This document shows, one piece after another, positions 1-7,485 of a stretch of 64,000 nt of DNA. The DNA comes from WTJY01 sp045105475 (lineage in GTDB: Bacteria; Chloroflexota; Anaerolineae; Promineifilales; Promineifilaceae), in NCBI GenBank assembly GCA_045105475.1, contig JBGCDP010000219.1, forward strand, positions 1-64,000, read 5' to 3'. Below the pieces are notes generated by a model. The model had not been told where the DNA came from and ran no database searches. It worked only from the letters and a program-made list of their open reading frames with translations. The position numbers and the translations under genes were made by a program. How positions within the stretch are numbered: the first letter of the stretch is position 1; each line of letters begins with the position of its first letter.

Positions 1-2808
1 GATGATGTAGTCAGCCAGTTGATCGAGCGACGTGAGCTTGAAATCATCCATCATCTGGAGCAGTTGGTTCCCCCCCACTTCGCAACAAGCGATCAATGCG
101 TAGGTGTCACCCTCGTTCTGAATCGGCTCACGGGAATTGGCCTTGACGATTTCTAGTAGAAACGTGTTGACTTTTCCCTGATCGACCAATTTGCAAGGTG
201 GAATTAACAATCCTTCATCGTAGATGTCGCTTCCTTGTGGCCCCATCCCTCGGCCGCCCAAGTCGATCAGATGGGAGGTGCAGGATGTGAATCCGATGAC
301 GGCAGGTTGCCCAGTTGGGTCGTCCTTGAAGACCGGCTGAACCAAGAAAAAGTCGTTCAGATGCCCAGCCGCGAGCCATGGATCGTTGGTCATGTAGACA
401 TCGCCTGGCCGCATGTCGGCGATGGGAAAAGCATCGAGCATGTATCTCACCCCTTCCGCCATCGTGTTGATGTGGCCCGGTGTGCCGGTCACCGCTTGGG
501 CCAGCATTCGTCCTTGCAGGTCGAAAATTCCGGCCGAAATGTCGCCACATTCCCGCACAATCGGGCTGAATGCGGTTCGGATCAGCACCTGTCCCTGTTC
601 TTCAACGACGGCGAGCAGACGGTTCCACATAATTTGTAAATCAACCTGGTTTTTTTGCTGTAGAACGCCAGCTTGCTGGTGTGATGACTGGACACCAGCA
701 AGCTGGCGTTCCACGATTAGATTTTTAGAATGATCAACAACCGCTTCAAATTCCGGCGTCAACAGCGTCGTTGTTTGGGCTTCAACGATGAGGGCTGGCC
801 CTCTGATTGTGTCACCAGCAACCAATCGATCCCGATAAAAAACGGGGCAATCGGCCTTGCCCAAATCCCGGCTCAAATAAACTTTTTGTGTTTTTACTGG
901 CTCAGGCGCAGCACGCCGCGCCCCTACGGTTACTGGCTCACTGATTACCGACCCACCGTCCACCGACCCACTGGAAACGGTCACGCTCCAGTTCATGATC
1001 TCAATCGTAAATGCCGGAACTGACCGTTGGAACTGTGCCTGATATTCTGTGTCATACGCCTGGCGTAACAGCTCAAGATCGGCCGGTTCTAAGTCCCGAT
1101 TCGGGATCGTCACTTCGATCTCGTGCCCCTGCCCTTTGTAGCGCATAAACGCCGTGCGGACTTCGACAAGCTCAGCTTGCATGGCGCCTGGCTCAACGAT
1201 GGCGGTTGCCTCGGCTGACATCGTGCCGAGCAAATGATTGATCCCCTCGAAATCAAACTCTTTTAGCGTCGTGTACCCACTGCGAACAATTTCGTAACTG
1301 ACCGGTGCATACAAAAAGCCGATGGCCGACCCAACTCCCGGATCATTGGGGATGACGAGCCGTGTGACCCCCATCTTTTCAGCTACCCGAGCGGCGTGTA
1401 ACGGGCCGTTGCCGCCAAAGGCGATCATCGTTCGTGAGGCCAGCTCTCGCCCTCGCTCAACCGCATGGATGCGCCCTGCGCTCGCCATATTTTCGTCAAC
1501 GATCTGACCAATCGCAAAGGCGGCATCGTGGCTCGATAACCTCAATCCCACCCCGATGTGTCGGTCGATGGCGGCCGACGATAAGGCCGGATCGATCTGT
1601 AATCGCCCTTCGGCAAATGCTTCTGTATCGATGTGGCCCAACGCCACGTCGCTGTCTGTGACGGTCGCATCTGTCCCCCCTAGCCCAAACCCGGCCGGCC
1701 CTGGCTCAGAACCTGCGCTGTCAGGGCCGACTGTTAGCCTGTTTAAGCGATCAAGTCTTGCAATTGAGCCACCCCCTGCACCGATCTCGATCATTTCGAT
1801 CACAGGAATGCGCACCGGCAAGCCTGATCCTTTCATAAACCGTTCGGCTCGCGCAATTTCGAAGTTGCGGGTCGATTGGGGCGCACCGTCGTCGATGAGG
1901 CAGATTTTGGCCGTGGTGCCACCCATATCGAATGAAACCGCCTTTTCAATCCCGAGCGCTTGGGCGACTTCGGCCGCCAAGATCGCCCCACCCGAGGGGC
2001 CGGACTCGACGAGACGGATCGGGAAGCGTCCGGCCGTTTCAAGCGTCGTCATTCCCCCGCTGGAGGTCATGATGAAAATCGGGCAGGTGATCCCTTCGGC
2101 CGTTAACGCTGTTTCTAAATCGGTCAGATAGCTTTGCATCAGCGGCCGGATGTAGGCGTTCGCCACTGTCGTACACATCCGGTCAAACTCTCGCACTTCA
2201 GGGCTGACTTCGGAGGATAGGCTGAGCGATATTTCCGGCCGTTTATGTGCGATGAGTTCAGCCAGTCGCTGTTCGTGAACTGGATTGGCATAGGCGTGTA
2301 ACAGACAGATGGCGATGCTCGTCAGCCCACTCTCGTCGATCTGTTGCAGAATCTCGTCTAGCTCAGCCTCATCCAATTCGATGAGCACATCACCGGCCGC
2401 CGTGACCCGTTCGGTGATGGTGAAGCAGTGTTCCCGTGGCACGAGCATGTCCGGCTTGTCGAGAAAAACGTCGTACTGGTTGTAACGCCGCTCATAGGCG
2501 ATTTCGAGGATGTCTCGAAATCCTTTTGTGGTGATGACGCCGACGGCCGCACCTTTCTTTTCGATGAGGGCGTTTGTGGCCAATGTGGTTCCATGGATGA
2601 AGCTCGAAACTTGCTGGGGTTGAATATCGCTGCCGGCCAAAGCGAGTCGAACACCGTTAATCGCTCCCTCAACCGGGTTGGTGGGAGTGGTTGGTGTTTT
2701 GGCGGTGATAAACTCTCGATTATTTGTACTTTTAAGCTCAAGAGCAACATCGGTAAATGTTCCGCCGATGTCTACAGCGATACGGGCAAGTTGTTTAGGT
2801 TCAGTCAC
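1..2808 (-). CDS. Fused hydantoinase A/B (5-oxoprolinase-type), 3' end outside window
   Basis: A single open frame of 936 codons runs from a GTG at 2808 (GGAG eight bases upstream) off the left edge. Residues 8-21 are the HyuA ATPase start (IAVDIGGTFTDVAL), followed by HGTTLATNALIEKKGA, IGAGGGSIARLD (about 342) and VGPDSAGSEPGPAG (about 360). After a linker at about 697-721, HyuB begins (VDLQIMWNRLLAVVEEQ) and continues with GDVYMTNDPW, SHLIDLGGRGMG and CEVGGNQLLQ. HyuA and HyuB are separate proteins in most bacteria. The single-chain order resembles eukaryotic and some bacterial 5-oxoprolinases, which open cyclic amides with ATP, but substrate cannot be fixed here (hydantoin, oxoproline or other). 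The linker and the HyuA C-terminal domain contain repeat-like insertions. I read most of the frame by hand and saw no stop. Plus-strand ORFs here are antisense shadows. Confidence 0.88.
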   Translation of the reverse strand, partial: MTEPKQLARIAVDIGGTFTDVALELKSTNNREFITAKTPTTPTNPVEGAINGVRLALAGSDIQPQQVSSFIHGTTLATNALIEKKGAAVGVITTKGFRDILEIAYERRYNQYDVFLDKPDMLVPREHCFTITERVTAAGDVLIELDEAELDEILQQIDESGLTSIAICLLHAYANPVHEQRLAELIAHKRPEISLSLSSEVSPEVREFDRMCTTVANAYIRPLMQSYLTDLETALTAEGITCPIFIMTSSGGMTTLETAGRFPIRLVESGPSGGAILAAEVAQALGIEKAVSFDMGGTTAKICLIDDGAPQSTRNFEIARAERFMKGSGLPVRIPVIEMIEIGAGGGSIARLDRLNRLTVGPDSAGSEPGPAGFGLGGTDATVTDSDVALGHIDTEAFAEGRLQIDPALSSAAIDRHIGVGLRLSSHDAAFAIGQIVDENMASAGRIHAVERGRELASRTMIAFGGNGPLHAARVAEKMGVTRLVIPNDPGVGSAIGFLYAPVSYEIVRSGYTTLKEFDFEGINHLLGTMSAEATAIVEPGAMQAELVEVRTAFMRYKGQGHEIEVTIPNRDLEPADLELLRQAYDTEYQAQFQRSVPAFTIEIMNWSVTVSSGSVDGGSVISEPVTVGARRAAPEPVKTQKVYLSRDLGKADCPVFYRDRLVAGDTIRGPALIVEAQTTTLLTPEFEAVVDHSKNLIVERQLAGVQSSHQQAGVLQQKNQVDLQIMWNRLLAVVEEQGQVLIRTAFSPIVRECGDISAGIFDLQGRMLAQAVTGTPGHINTMAEGVRYMLDAFPIADMRPGDVYMTNDPWLAAGHLNDFFLVQPVFKDDPTGQPAVIGFTSCTSHLIDLGGRGMGPQGSDIYDEGLLIPPCKLVDQGKVNTFLLEIVKANSREPIQNEGDTYALIACCEVGGNQLLQMMDDFKLTSLDQLADYII
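663..711. repeat. Perfect 20-bp inverted repeat inside hyuAB
   Basis: Arms 663-682 and 692-711 are perfectly complementary over 20 bp around a 9-nt loop. The element lies inside the fused hyuAB frame and encodes about residues 700-716, exactly where the HyuA part ends and the HyuB part begins. No stop is introduced. It looks like a palindromic repeat that inserted in frame, as Rickettsia palindromic elements do, but copy number elsewhere in the genome is unknown. Confidence 0.8.
894..972. repeat. Repeat-like, GC-rich insert in the HyuA C-terminal region
   Basis: An 11-base direct repeat (ttactggctca) occurs at about 894 and 930, and a second direct repeat (cgaccca) occurs twice just beyond. 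Between them a near-palindrome (arms 905-912 and 915-922, 7 of 8 pairs) resembles the short GC-rich hairpins dispersed in many Chloroflexota and related genomes. The stretch stays in the hyuAB frame and encodes a Gly/Ser/Val-rich segment that does not look like ordinary HyuA. Confidence 0.45.
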
Positions 2809-2900
2809 GGTTCTGCTCCAAAAATGTTAATTTTCGGAATGGTAACGTTGACTTAGAATGCGTCAAGCGTAACTAGATATTGGCACAGTCCCCAAAAATA

Positions 2901-2937
2901 AAAAAACCCGGCCGTGTTTTGGAACACAACCGGGTTC
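2901..2937 (-). terminator. Rho-independent terminator of the acyl-CoA dehydrogenase gene
   Basis: Read on the minus strand, a GC-rich stem (about 2907-2935, two G-U type mismatches, short loop) is followed by a run of T with one A. It lies about 32 bp beyond the stop of the minus-strand dehydrogenase and separates it from hyuAB. Confidence 0.8.
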
Positions 2938-2968
2938 GAATCATAAATCTGAAATACTAAATCGAAAA

Positions 2969-4309
2969 CTACACAAACGCGCTCTGTCCCGTAATCGCCC
3001 GGCCGACAATGAGCGAATTCATCTCATACGTCCCTTCATATGAATAGACCGCCTCTGCATCGACAAAGAAGCGAGCCACATCATGCTCAACCAAGATGCC
3101 GTTGCCGCCCAACGTACCTCGGCCGAGTGCAACCGTATCTCGTAACAGGTCAGACATCCACGCTTTGCTCAGCGAAGCTCGCTCGTGCGAAATCATCTCA
3201 TCCCGTTCTTCAAGCTGAGCCATACGCAACGCCATCGTCTGCATCGCTGTTAGGTTGCCCAACATTTTGACCAAATTCATCTGCACAAGCTGGAATGCTG
3301 TAATTGGTTTGCCGAACTGTTTCCGGTTGTTCGCGTACTCTAAAGTTGCTTCATAGACCCCTTTAGCAACGCCAACCGCTTCCCATGCTACGCCTGCCCG
3401 CGCTGAGGCGAGCTGACGGCCGGTATCTTTAAAGCTTTTTACACCTGGTAAACGGTTTGATTCATGCACTTCAACCTCATCTAAGGTGATGAGTACATTT
3501 TCAACCATCCGTTTTGAGATCTTTCCTTCAAGTTTTTCAACCGTATAGCCTGGCTGATCTTTTTCAACCAAGAAGGCGTTGACTTGGCCCGTCTCCATAT
3601 TTTTAGCCCAGATCACATTGACGTCAGCGATGGTGGCGTTGCCGCTCCATTTTTTCTGCCCGTTGATGATCCAAGTGTCTCCATGCTTTTCGGCCGTCGT
3701 TTGTAAGCCTGCGGCCGCAGCTGAGCCTGTTTCAGGTTCTGTGAGTGCCCACGACCCGATTTTTTTGAACTTTACCATGTCAGGCAGCCATTTCGCTTTT
3801 TGCTCTTCGGAGCCAAACATTTGAATGGATGCCATACAAAGTCCCCACTGCACACCAAAAAACGTCTGGAAAGATGGCTCGATGGCGGCCATTTCCATCA
3901 TCATGATCCCTGTTCCAATCGGATCTGAAGATGGGTATTCAAAGATGTAATCTTCACCCAAAATCAAAGTCATCAATTCACCCGCTTTGGTGATGAACTC
4001 TTTTGGCGTTTCCCCCTTTTCCCAATATTCAGCCGCCAATGGTTTGATTTCTCGTTGCATAAACTCACGAGTGACTTCACCCATCCGCCGCTGGTCTGGT
4101 GTGAGGGTGTCATAAATGTCGAAGAAGTCACTGTTAACGGGTGGCGCTTGGCGCGGTTTTTTTCCGCCTCCGGCCGTTGCCATTAATGTTTTTTGGAGCG
4201 TGGCAGGGTCCATTTCAGCCAACGTGCGTAAAATAATATTTGGATCGATGTGCTTTGAAAGTTTTTCAAATGCTTCAGTGTCGATATTTTGGTTAAGTGC
4301 TGGAGTCAT
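2969..4309 (-). CDS. Acyl-CoA dehydrogenase (glutaryl-CoA dehydrogenase-like)
   Basis: A 446-residue flavoprotein that would oxidise an acyl-CoA at the alpha-beta bond and pass electrons to ETF. Visible features are the FAD/substrate motif WALTEPETGSAAAAG (about 193), an R-x-x-FG-type segment (NNRKQFGKPI, about 330) and the C-terminal GGNGI...YSYEGTYEMNSL...GRAITG block. That block is closest to glutaryl-CoA dehydrogenases, and its YEG glutamate is the likely catalytic base. An N-terminal extension of about 45 residues precedes the usual start of the fold, making it longer than the usual 380-400. AAGGA lies about 10 bases before the ATG. It is divergent from the aldehyde oxidoreductase across a spacer with an operator-like palindrome. 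Substrate is not determinable. Confidence 0.93.
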   Translation of the reverse strand: MTPALNQNIDTEAFEKLSKHIDPNIILRTLAEMDPATLQKTLMATAGGGKKPRQAPPVNSDFFDIYDTLTPDQRRMGEVTREFMQREIKPLAAEYWEKGETPKEFITKAGELMTLILGEDYIFEYPSSDPIGTGIMMMEMAAIEPSFQTFFGVQWGLCMASIQMFGSEEQKAKWLPDMVKFKKIGSWALTEPETGSAAAAGLQTTAEKHGDTWIINGQKKWSGNATIADVNVIWAKNMETGQVNAFLVEKDQPGYTVEKLEGKISKRMVENVLITLDEVEVHESNRLPGVKSFKDTGRQLASARAGVAWEAVGVAKGVYEATLEYANNRKQFGKPITAFQLVQMNLVKMLGNLTAMQTMALRMAQLEERDEMISHERASLSKAWMSDLLRDTVALGRGTLGGNGILVEHDVARFFVDAEAVYSYEGTYEMNSLIVGRAITGQSAFV

Positions 4310-4639
4310 AATTTTATGTTCCTTATTTGTTAAATTTGCGAATGCATATCGCTCTAGCTGCTAGGCGGTTTGGGTAATAAATTGTGAAAACCACCTGAAA
4401 GCTACCGAATAAATCAGCTATTGAAATAAGCTGTAATTCATGCTGACAAGTTACTTACTTATCAATCAGTAAGTAACAGTTTAAAGCATAGACCTTACGA
4501 AGAAAACATATCTTTTGTACCTTTACGAATTTCTAATAAGTCGATAGGTGTCGAGAAATTTCAATTTCAGCTTTTGCAGATTTCTTTTTCTGATAAACTA
4601 GGTTTTTGCAAAACAATCATCCCCCTAAGGAAAACTTCC
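4310..4639. promoter_or_regulatory. Divergent promoter region between acyl-CoA dehydrogenase and AOR genes
   Basis: About 330 bp without a gene. It must contain the promoters of both divergent genes. The clearest element is the inverted repeat at 4450-4477, listed separately. I could not assign -35/-10 boxes with confidence. Confidence 0.6.
4450..4477. promoter_or_regulatory. Candidate operator, 10-bp inverted repeat (TetR-like)
   Basis: gttacttact (4450-4459) and agtaagtaac (4468-4477) form a perfect 10-bp inverted repeat with an 8-bp spacer in the middle of the divergent spacer. Size and symmetry fit a dimeric TetR-family site, and such regulators often control acyl-CoA dehydrogenases. No regulator gene is in the window, so the family is inference. 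Confidence 0.55.
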
Positions 4640-6346
4640 ATGCGCAAGTACTACCACATTAACTTAAATGAAAAATCAATTAACCACGAAGAGCTCGAGG
4701 GCGAAGCGTTGGTCAAAGCTGGGCGACACTTAATCGCTAAAACTTTGCTCGAAAAAGGGGCCGCCACTGTTGATCCACTGGGCCCTGACAATCCGCTTAT
4801 TTTTTCGGCCGGTCCTTTTGCTGGGTCAAGTTTTTCAAACGCCAATCGCACGAGCGTTGGCTGCAAAAGCCCATTAACGGGTGGAATTAAAGAGGCAAAC
4901 GGTGGTGGGACGTTTAGTTATGGGTTAGGCCAGCATGAGATTGCAGGCGTTAATTTATACGGTCAGTCGGATGAATGGGTCGTGATCCATTTTGCCAAAG
5001 ACGGGACTGTGAGCTTTGATCCGGCCGAAAGTTATTTGAAGATGGGTGCATTCGAATCGGCCGATCTTTTACGTGAAAAATATGGCAAGAAAATCGCTAT
5101 CGCTATGATTGGTCCAGTTGGCGAATATATGGGCTTAACGGCCGGTATTTCGATAACCGACAGCGACGGTCGGCCGTCACGTTTGGCCGCTCGTGGTGGT
5201 GTAGGTGCCGTAATGGGGAGCAAGAAAGTCAAAGCCATTGTTGTTGATCTCAAGAAAATGCCTGGCTTTTATGATCGTAAATCGGTTGTTAAAGACGTAC
5301 GTGATTATTCAAAGATGTTGCTTGCTGATCCGGTTATTACCGGCTTTTTCCAAAAAGTGGGCACTATGGGGATGGCTGACTACACCAATACAATTGGCGC
5401 ACTTCCTACAAATAACTTCAGTCTGGGGCAGCAGGTTGATCCTGAAAAAGAAACATTCAAGATGGGTGGCGAGTACATCACCGACTTGAATAATTCCCGT
5501 GGTGGGAATCACACCCATGCCTGTATGCCAGGCTGTGTGATCCAGTGTTCAAACGTGTATGTTGATGCAGATGGGAACGAAGTTGCTTCACCGATTGAAT
5601 ATGAAACACTTGGTTTGTTAGGAACCAATTGTGGCATTACTGACCCTGATGACTTGGCGGCTCTAAACTATCTCGCCAACAATTTAGGCGTCGATACGAT
5701 TGAAACAGGCGCAATGTTGGCTGTTGCAATGGAAGCGGGGCAAGCTGAATTTGGCGACGTTGAGTTTATGACCCAAGCGATGGCTGAAATGGCGGTTGGT
5801 TCTGAAATCGGAAAGATTTATGCATCAGGCACCTATCGGGTTGGCAAACACTTTGGTGTTGAGCGGATTCCTGTCATCAAAAAGCAGGCGATCAGTGCAT
5901 ACGATCCACGTGTTATCGAAGTGACCGGAATCAGCATGCAGACAACGGCTCAAGGTGCTGACCACACGGCCGGAAATGTGGCCCGTTTCAACTCTCGTGA
6001 TAAAGATGCGGCGTTGCTTATGGATGTAAGCCTCGAATCACAAAAAGTGATGGCGCAAACAGACTCTTTAGGATTATGTATTTTTGGCCGTTCAGTCACC
6101 CATCAAAACCTCGATTTCTTGAAAAATGCACTTAAAGATGCAACTGGCGTTGAGCTAGATGATGCATTCTTTGATGATTTAGGGATCGAAGTGCTAAAAA
6201 TGGAAAAAGAGTTCAATGACTTGGCTGGATTTGGCGCTGAAGATGATGATCTTCCAGAGTTTTTCTACAATGAGGCACTTGCTCCAACGGATCAAAAAGC
6301 CCGTTTCCGTGGAAAAGAGCTCCATGGCATCTATGACGAACTCTAA
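4640..6346 (+). CDS. Aldehyde:ferredoxin oxidoreductase (tungsten/molybdopterin)
   Basis: A 568-residue AOR-family enzyme, expected to oxidise aldehydes to acids (or reduce acids) with ferredoxin, using a W- or Mo-bis-pterin and a 4Fe-4S cluster. The N-terminal pterin-binding domain shows NRTSVGCKSPLTGG (about 67-80) and ARGGVGAVMGSKK (about 180). The cluster cysteines are in HACMPGCVIQC (about 290-301) and DSLGLCIFG (about 474). I start it at the ATG at 4640, preceded by TAAGGA. The upstream in-frame ATG at 4574 lacks a ribosome site and adds 22 residues unlike the family. Length is slightly below the usual 600. It is divergent from an acyl-CoA dehydrogenase, so a linked aldehyde/acyl-CoA role is plausible but unproven. 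Confidence 0.93.
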   Translation: MRKYYHINLNEKSINHEELEGEALVKAGRHLIAKTLLEKGAATVDPLGPDNPLIFSAGPFAGSSFSNANRTSVGCKSPLTGGIKEANGGGTFSYGLGQHEIAGVNLYGQSDEWVVIHFAKDGTVSFDPAESYLKMGAFESADLLREKYGKKIAIAMIGPVGEYMGLTAGISITDSDGRPSRLAARGGVGAVMGSKKVKAIVVDLKKMPGFYDRKSVVKDVRDYSKMLLADPVITGFFQKVGTMGMADYTNTIGALPTNNFSLGQQVDPEKETFKMGGEYITDLNNSRGGNHTHACMPGCVIQCSNVYVDADGNEVASPIEYETLGLLGTNCGITDPDDLAALNYLANNLGVDTIETGAMLAVAMEAGQAEFGDVEFMTQAMAEMAVGSEIGKIYASGTYRVGKHFGVERIPVIKKQAISAYDPRVIEVTGISMQTTAQGADHTAGNVARFNSRDKDAALLMDVSLESQKVMAQTDSLGLCIFGRSVTHQNLDFLKNALKDATGVELDDAFFDDLGIEVLKMEKEFNDLAGFGAEDDDLPEFFYNEALAPTDQKARFRGKELHGIYDEL

Positions 6347-6371
6347 TAGTTAGACTGCTCTACTAATAAAT

Positions 6372-6413
6372 AAAAAAAGGCTCGTATCCAAATTTGGATA
6401 CGAGCCTTTTTTT
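6372..6413. terminator. Bidirectional terminator, perfect 42-nt palindrome
   Basis: Arms 6372-6392 and 6393-6413 are perfectly complementary, with seven A on the left and seven T on the right. In either direction the transcript ends in a GC-containing stem followed by U residues. It sits between the convergent AOR gene (ends 6346) and galT (ends 6442) and can serve both. Confidence 0.92.
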
Positions 6414-6441
6414 GTTTAATGCATGGCACTTGCCAGTAAAA

Positions 6442-7485
6442 CTAAGCTTTTAAGTAGTGGACTTTGGGCAGTGCTCTCAGCTTTTCTGCTGCTTGCTCAG
6501 GGGTTAGATCTCGCTGAATTTCACCTAGCATTTCATAGCCAACCATGAACTTTTTGACTGTGGCTGACCGTAGCAATGGCGGGTAGAAATGAGCATGGAG
6601 CTGCCAGTGAGACTGATCCTCGCCTTCGATGAACGGCATCCCGTGAAACCCGGCCGAATATGGGAACGATGTTTCAAAGAGATTGTCATAGCAAGTCAAG
6701 AATTGGCTCATGATTTTGGCTAGATTTGTCTTTTCTTCGGCCGTAATTTGATTCAAGTGGCCGATGTGCCGTTTGGGGAGCAATAAAAGCTCATAAGGCC
6801 AAGCTGCCCAATAAGGGACGACCACGATCCAATCTTTATTTTCAAATACAGTCCGCTCACCATTTGCTGATTCCTGCTGTGCATAATCAACCAAGAGAGG
6901 CGTACCGCTTTTGAGCATATACGCCATCTGGGAATCATCTTCACGCAGAGCTTGGGTAGGCAGATTGTTTTGCCCCCAAATTTGGCAATGGGGATGGGGG
7001 TTTGAACAGCCCATCATTGCCCCTTTGTTTTCAAAGATTTGAACCCAGCGGTATGTTTTGCTTAGCTCGTTGATCTGATCTACCCACATGTCGATGACTT
7101 TTTCAATATCAGCTGGTTCCATCTCCGCCAATGTCAAATCATGCCGACCGGAGAAGCAGGCAACACGGCAGTCCCCATCTAGCCCTTCAGCCGTAAACAG
7201 CGAGCTTGTATTTGCTTCAGGTGCTGGTGGCGCTGATAAGAGCACTGGAAAGTCGTTTGGGAAAACAAACGCACCCTCGTAGGATGGGTTTGTTGTGCCA
7301 TTTGAGCGGCTATTGCTCGGGCAAAGATAGCAGCTTGGGTCATGTTCAGGCAGGTTAATGCGTGGTGGGGTTTCAACTTTGCCCAACCACGGCCGTTTTA
7401 GCCGCTGGGCCGAAACAATGACCCATTCATTGGTTAGCGGGTTAAGTCGTCTGTGGGGATGGTCGGTTGGATTAAATGTTGTCAT
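6442..7485 (-). CDS. galT: Galactose-1-phosphate uridylyltransferase
   Basis: A 347-residue GalT exchanging UMP between UDP-glucose and galactose-1-phosphate, so linking galactose to nucleotide-sugar supply. The catalytic HxHxQ motif is seen as NPHPHCQIWG (about 158-168), and a zinc-site CxxC as SCYLCPSN (about 50). The length is normal. Its ATG overlaps the stop of the upstream NRPS-like gene (TAATG), implying translational coupling. Its own GalK/GalE partners are not in the window. Supply of UDP-galactose to the adjacent polysaccharide locus is a reasonable role. Confidence 0.95.
   Translation of the reverse strand: MTTFNPTDHPHRRLNPLTNEWVIVSAQRLKRPWLGKVETPPRINLPEHDPSCYLCPSNSRSNGTTNPSYEGAFVFPNDFPVLLSAPPAPEANTSSLFTAEGLDGDCRVACFSGRHDLTLAEMEPADIEKVIDMWVDQINELSKTYRWVQIFENKGAMMGCSNPHPHCQIWGQNNLPTQALREDDSQMAYMLKSGTPLLVDYAQQESANGERTVFENKDWIVVVPYWAAWPYELLLLPKRHIGHLNQITAEEKTNLAKIMSQFLTCYDNLFETSFPYSAGFHGMPFIEGEDQSHWQLHAHFYPPLLRSATVKKFMVGYEMLGEIQRDLTPEQAAEKLRALPKVHYLKA

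Noticed and set aside
215..2750. Several 60-190 codon ORFs on both strands in the first 2.8 kb
   Set aside because: They are shadows of the continuous minus-strand hyuAB frame, which matches HyuA and HyuB motifs throughout.
4574..4639. Upstream ATG extending the AOR protein by 22 residues
   Set aside because: No ribosome site; the ATG at 4640 has TAAGGA and begins as AOR proteins do.
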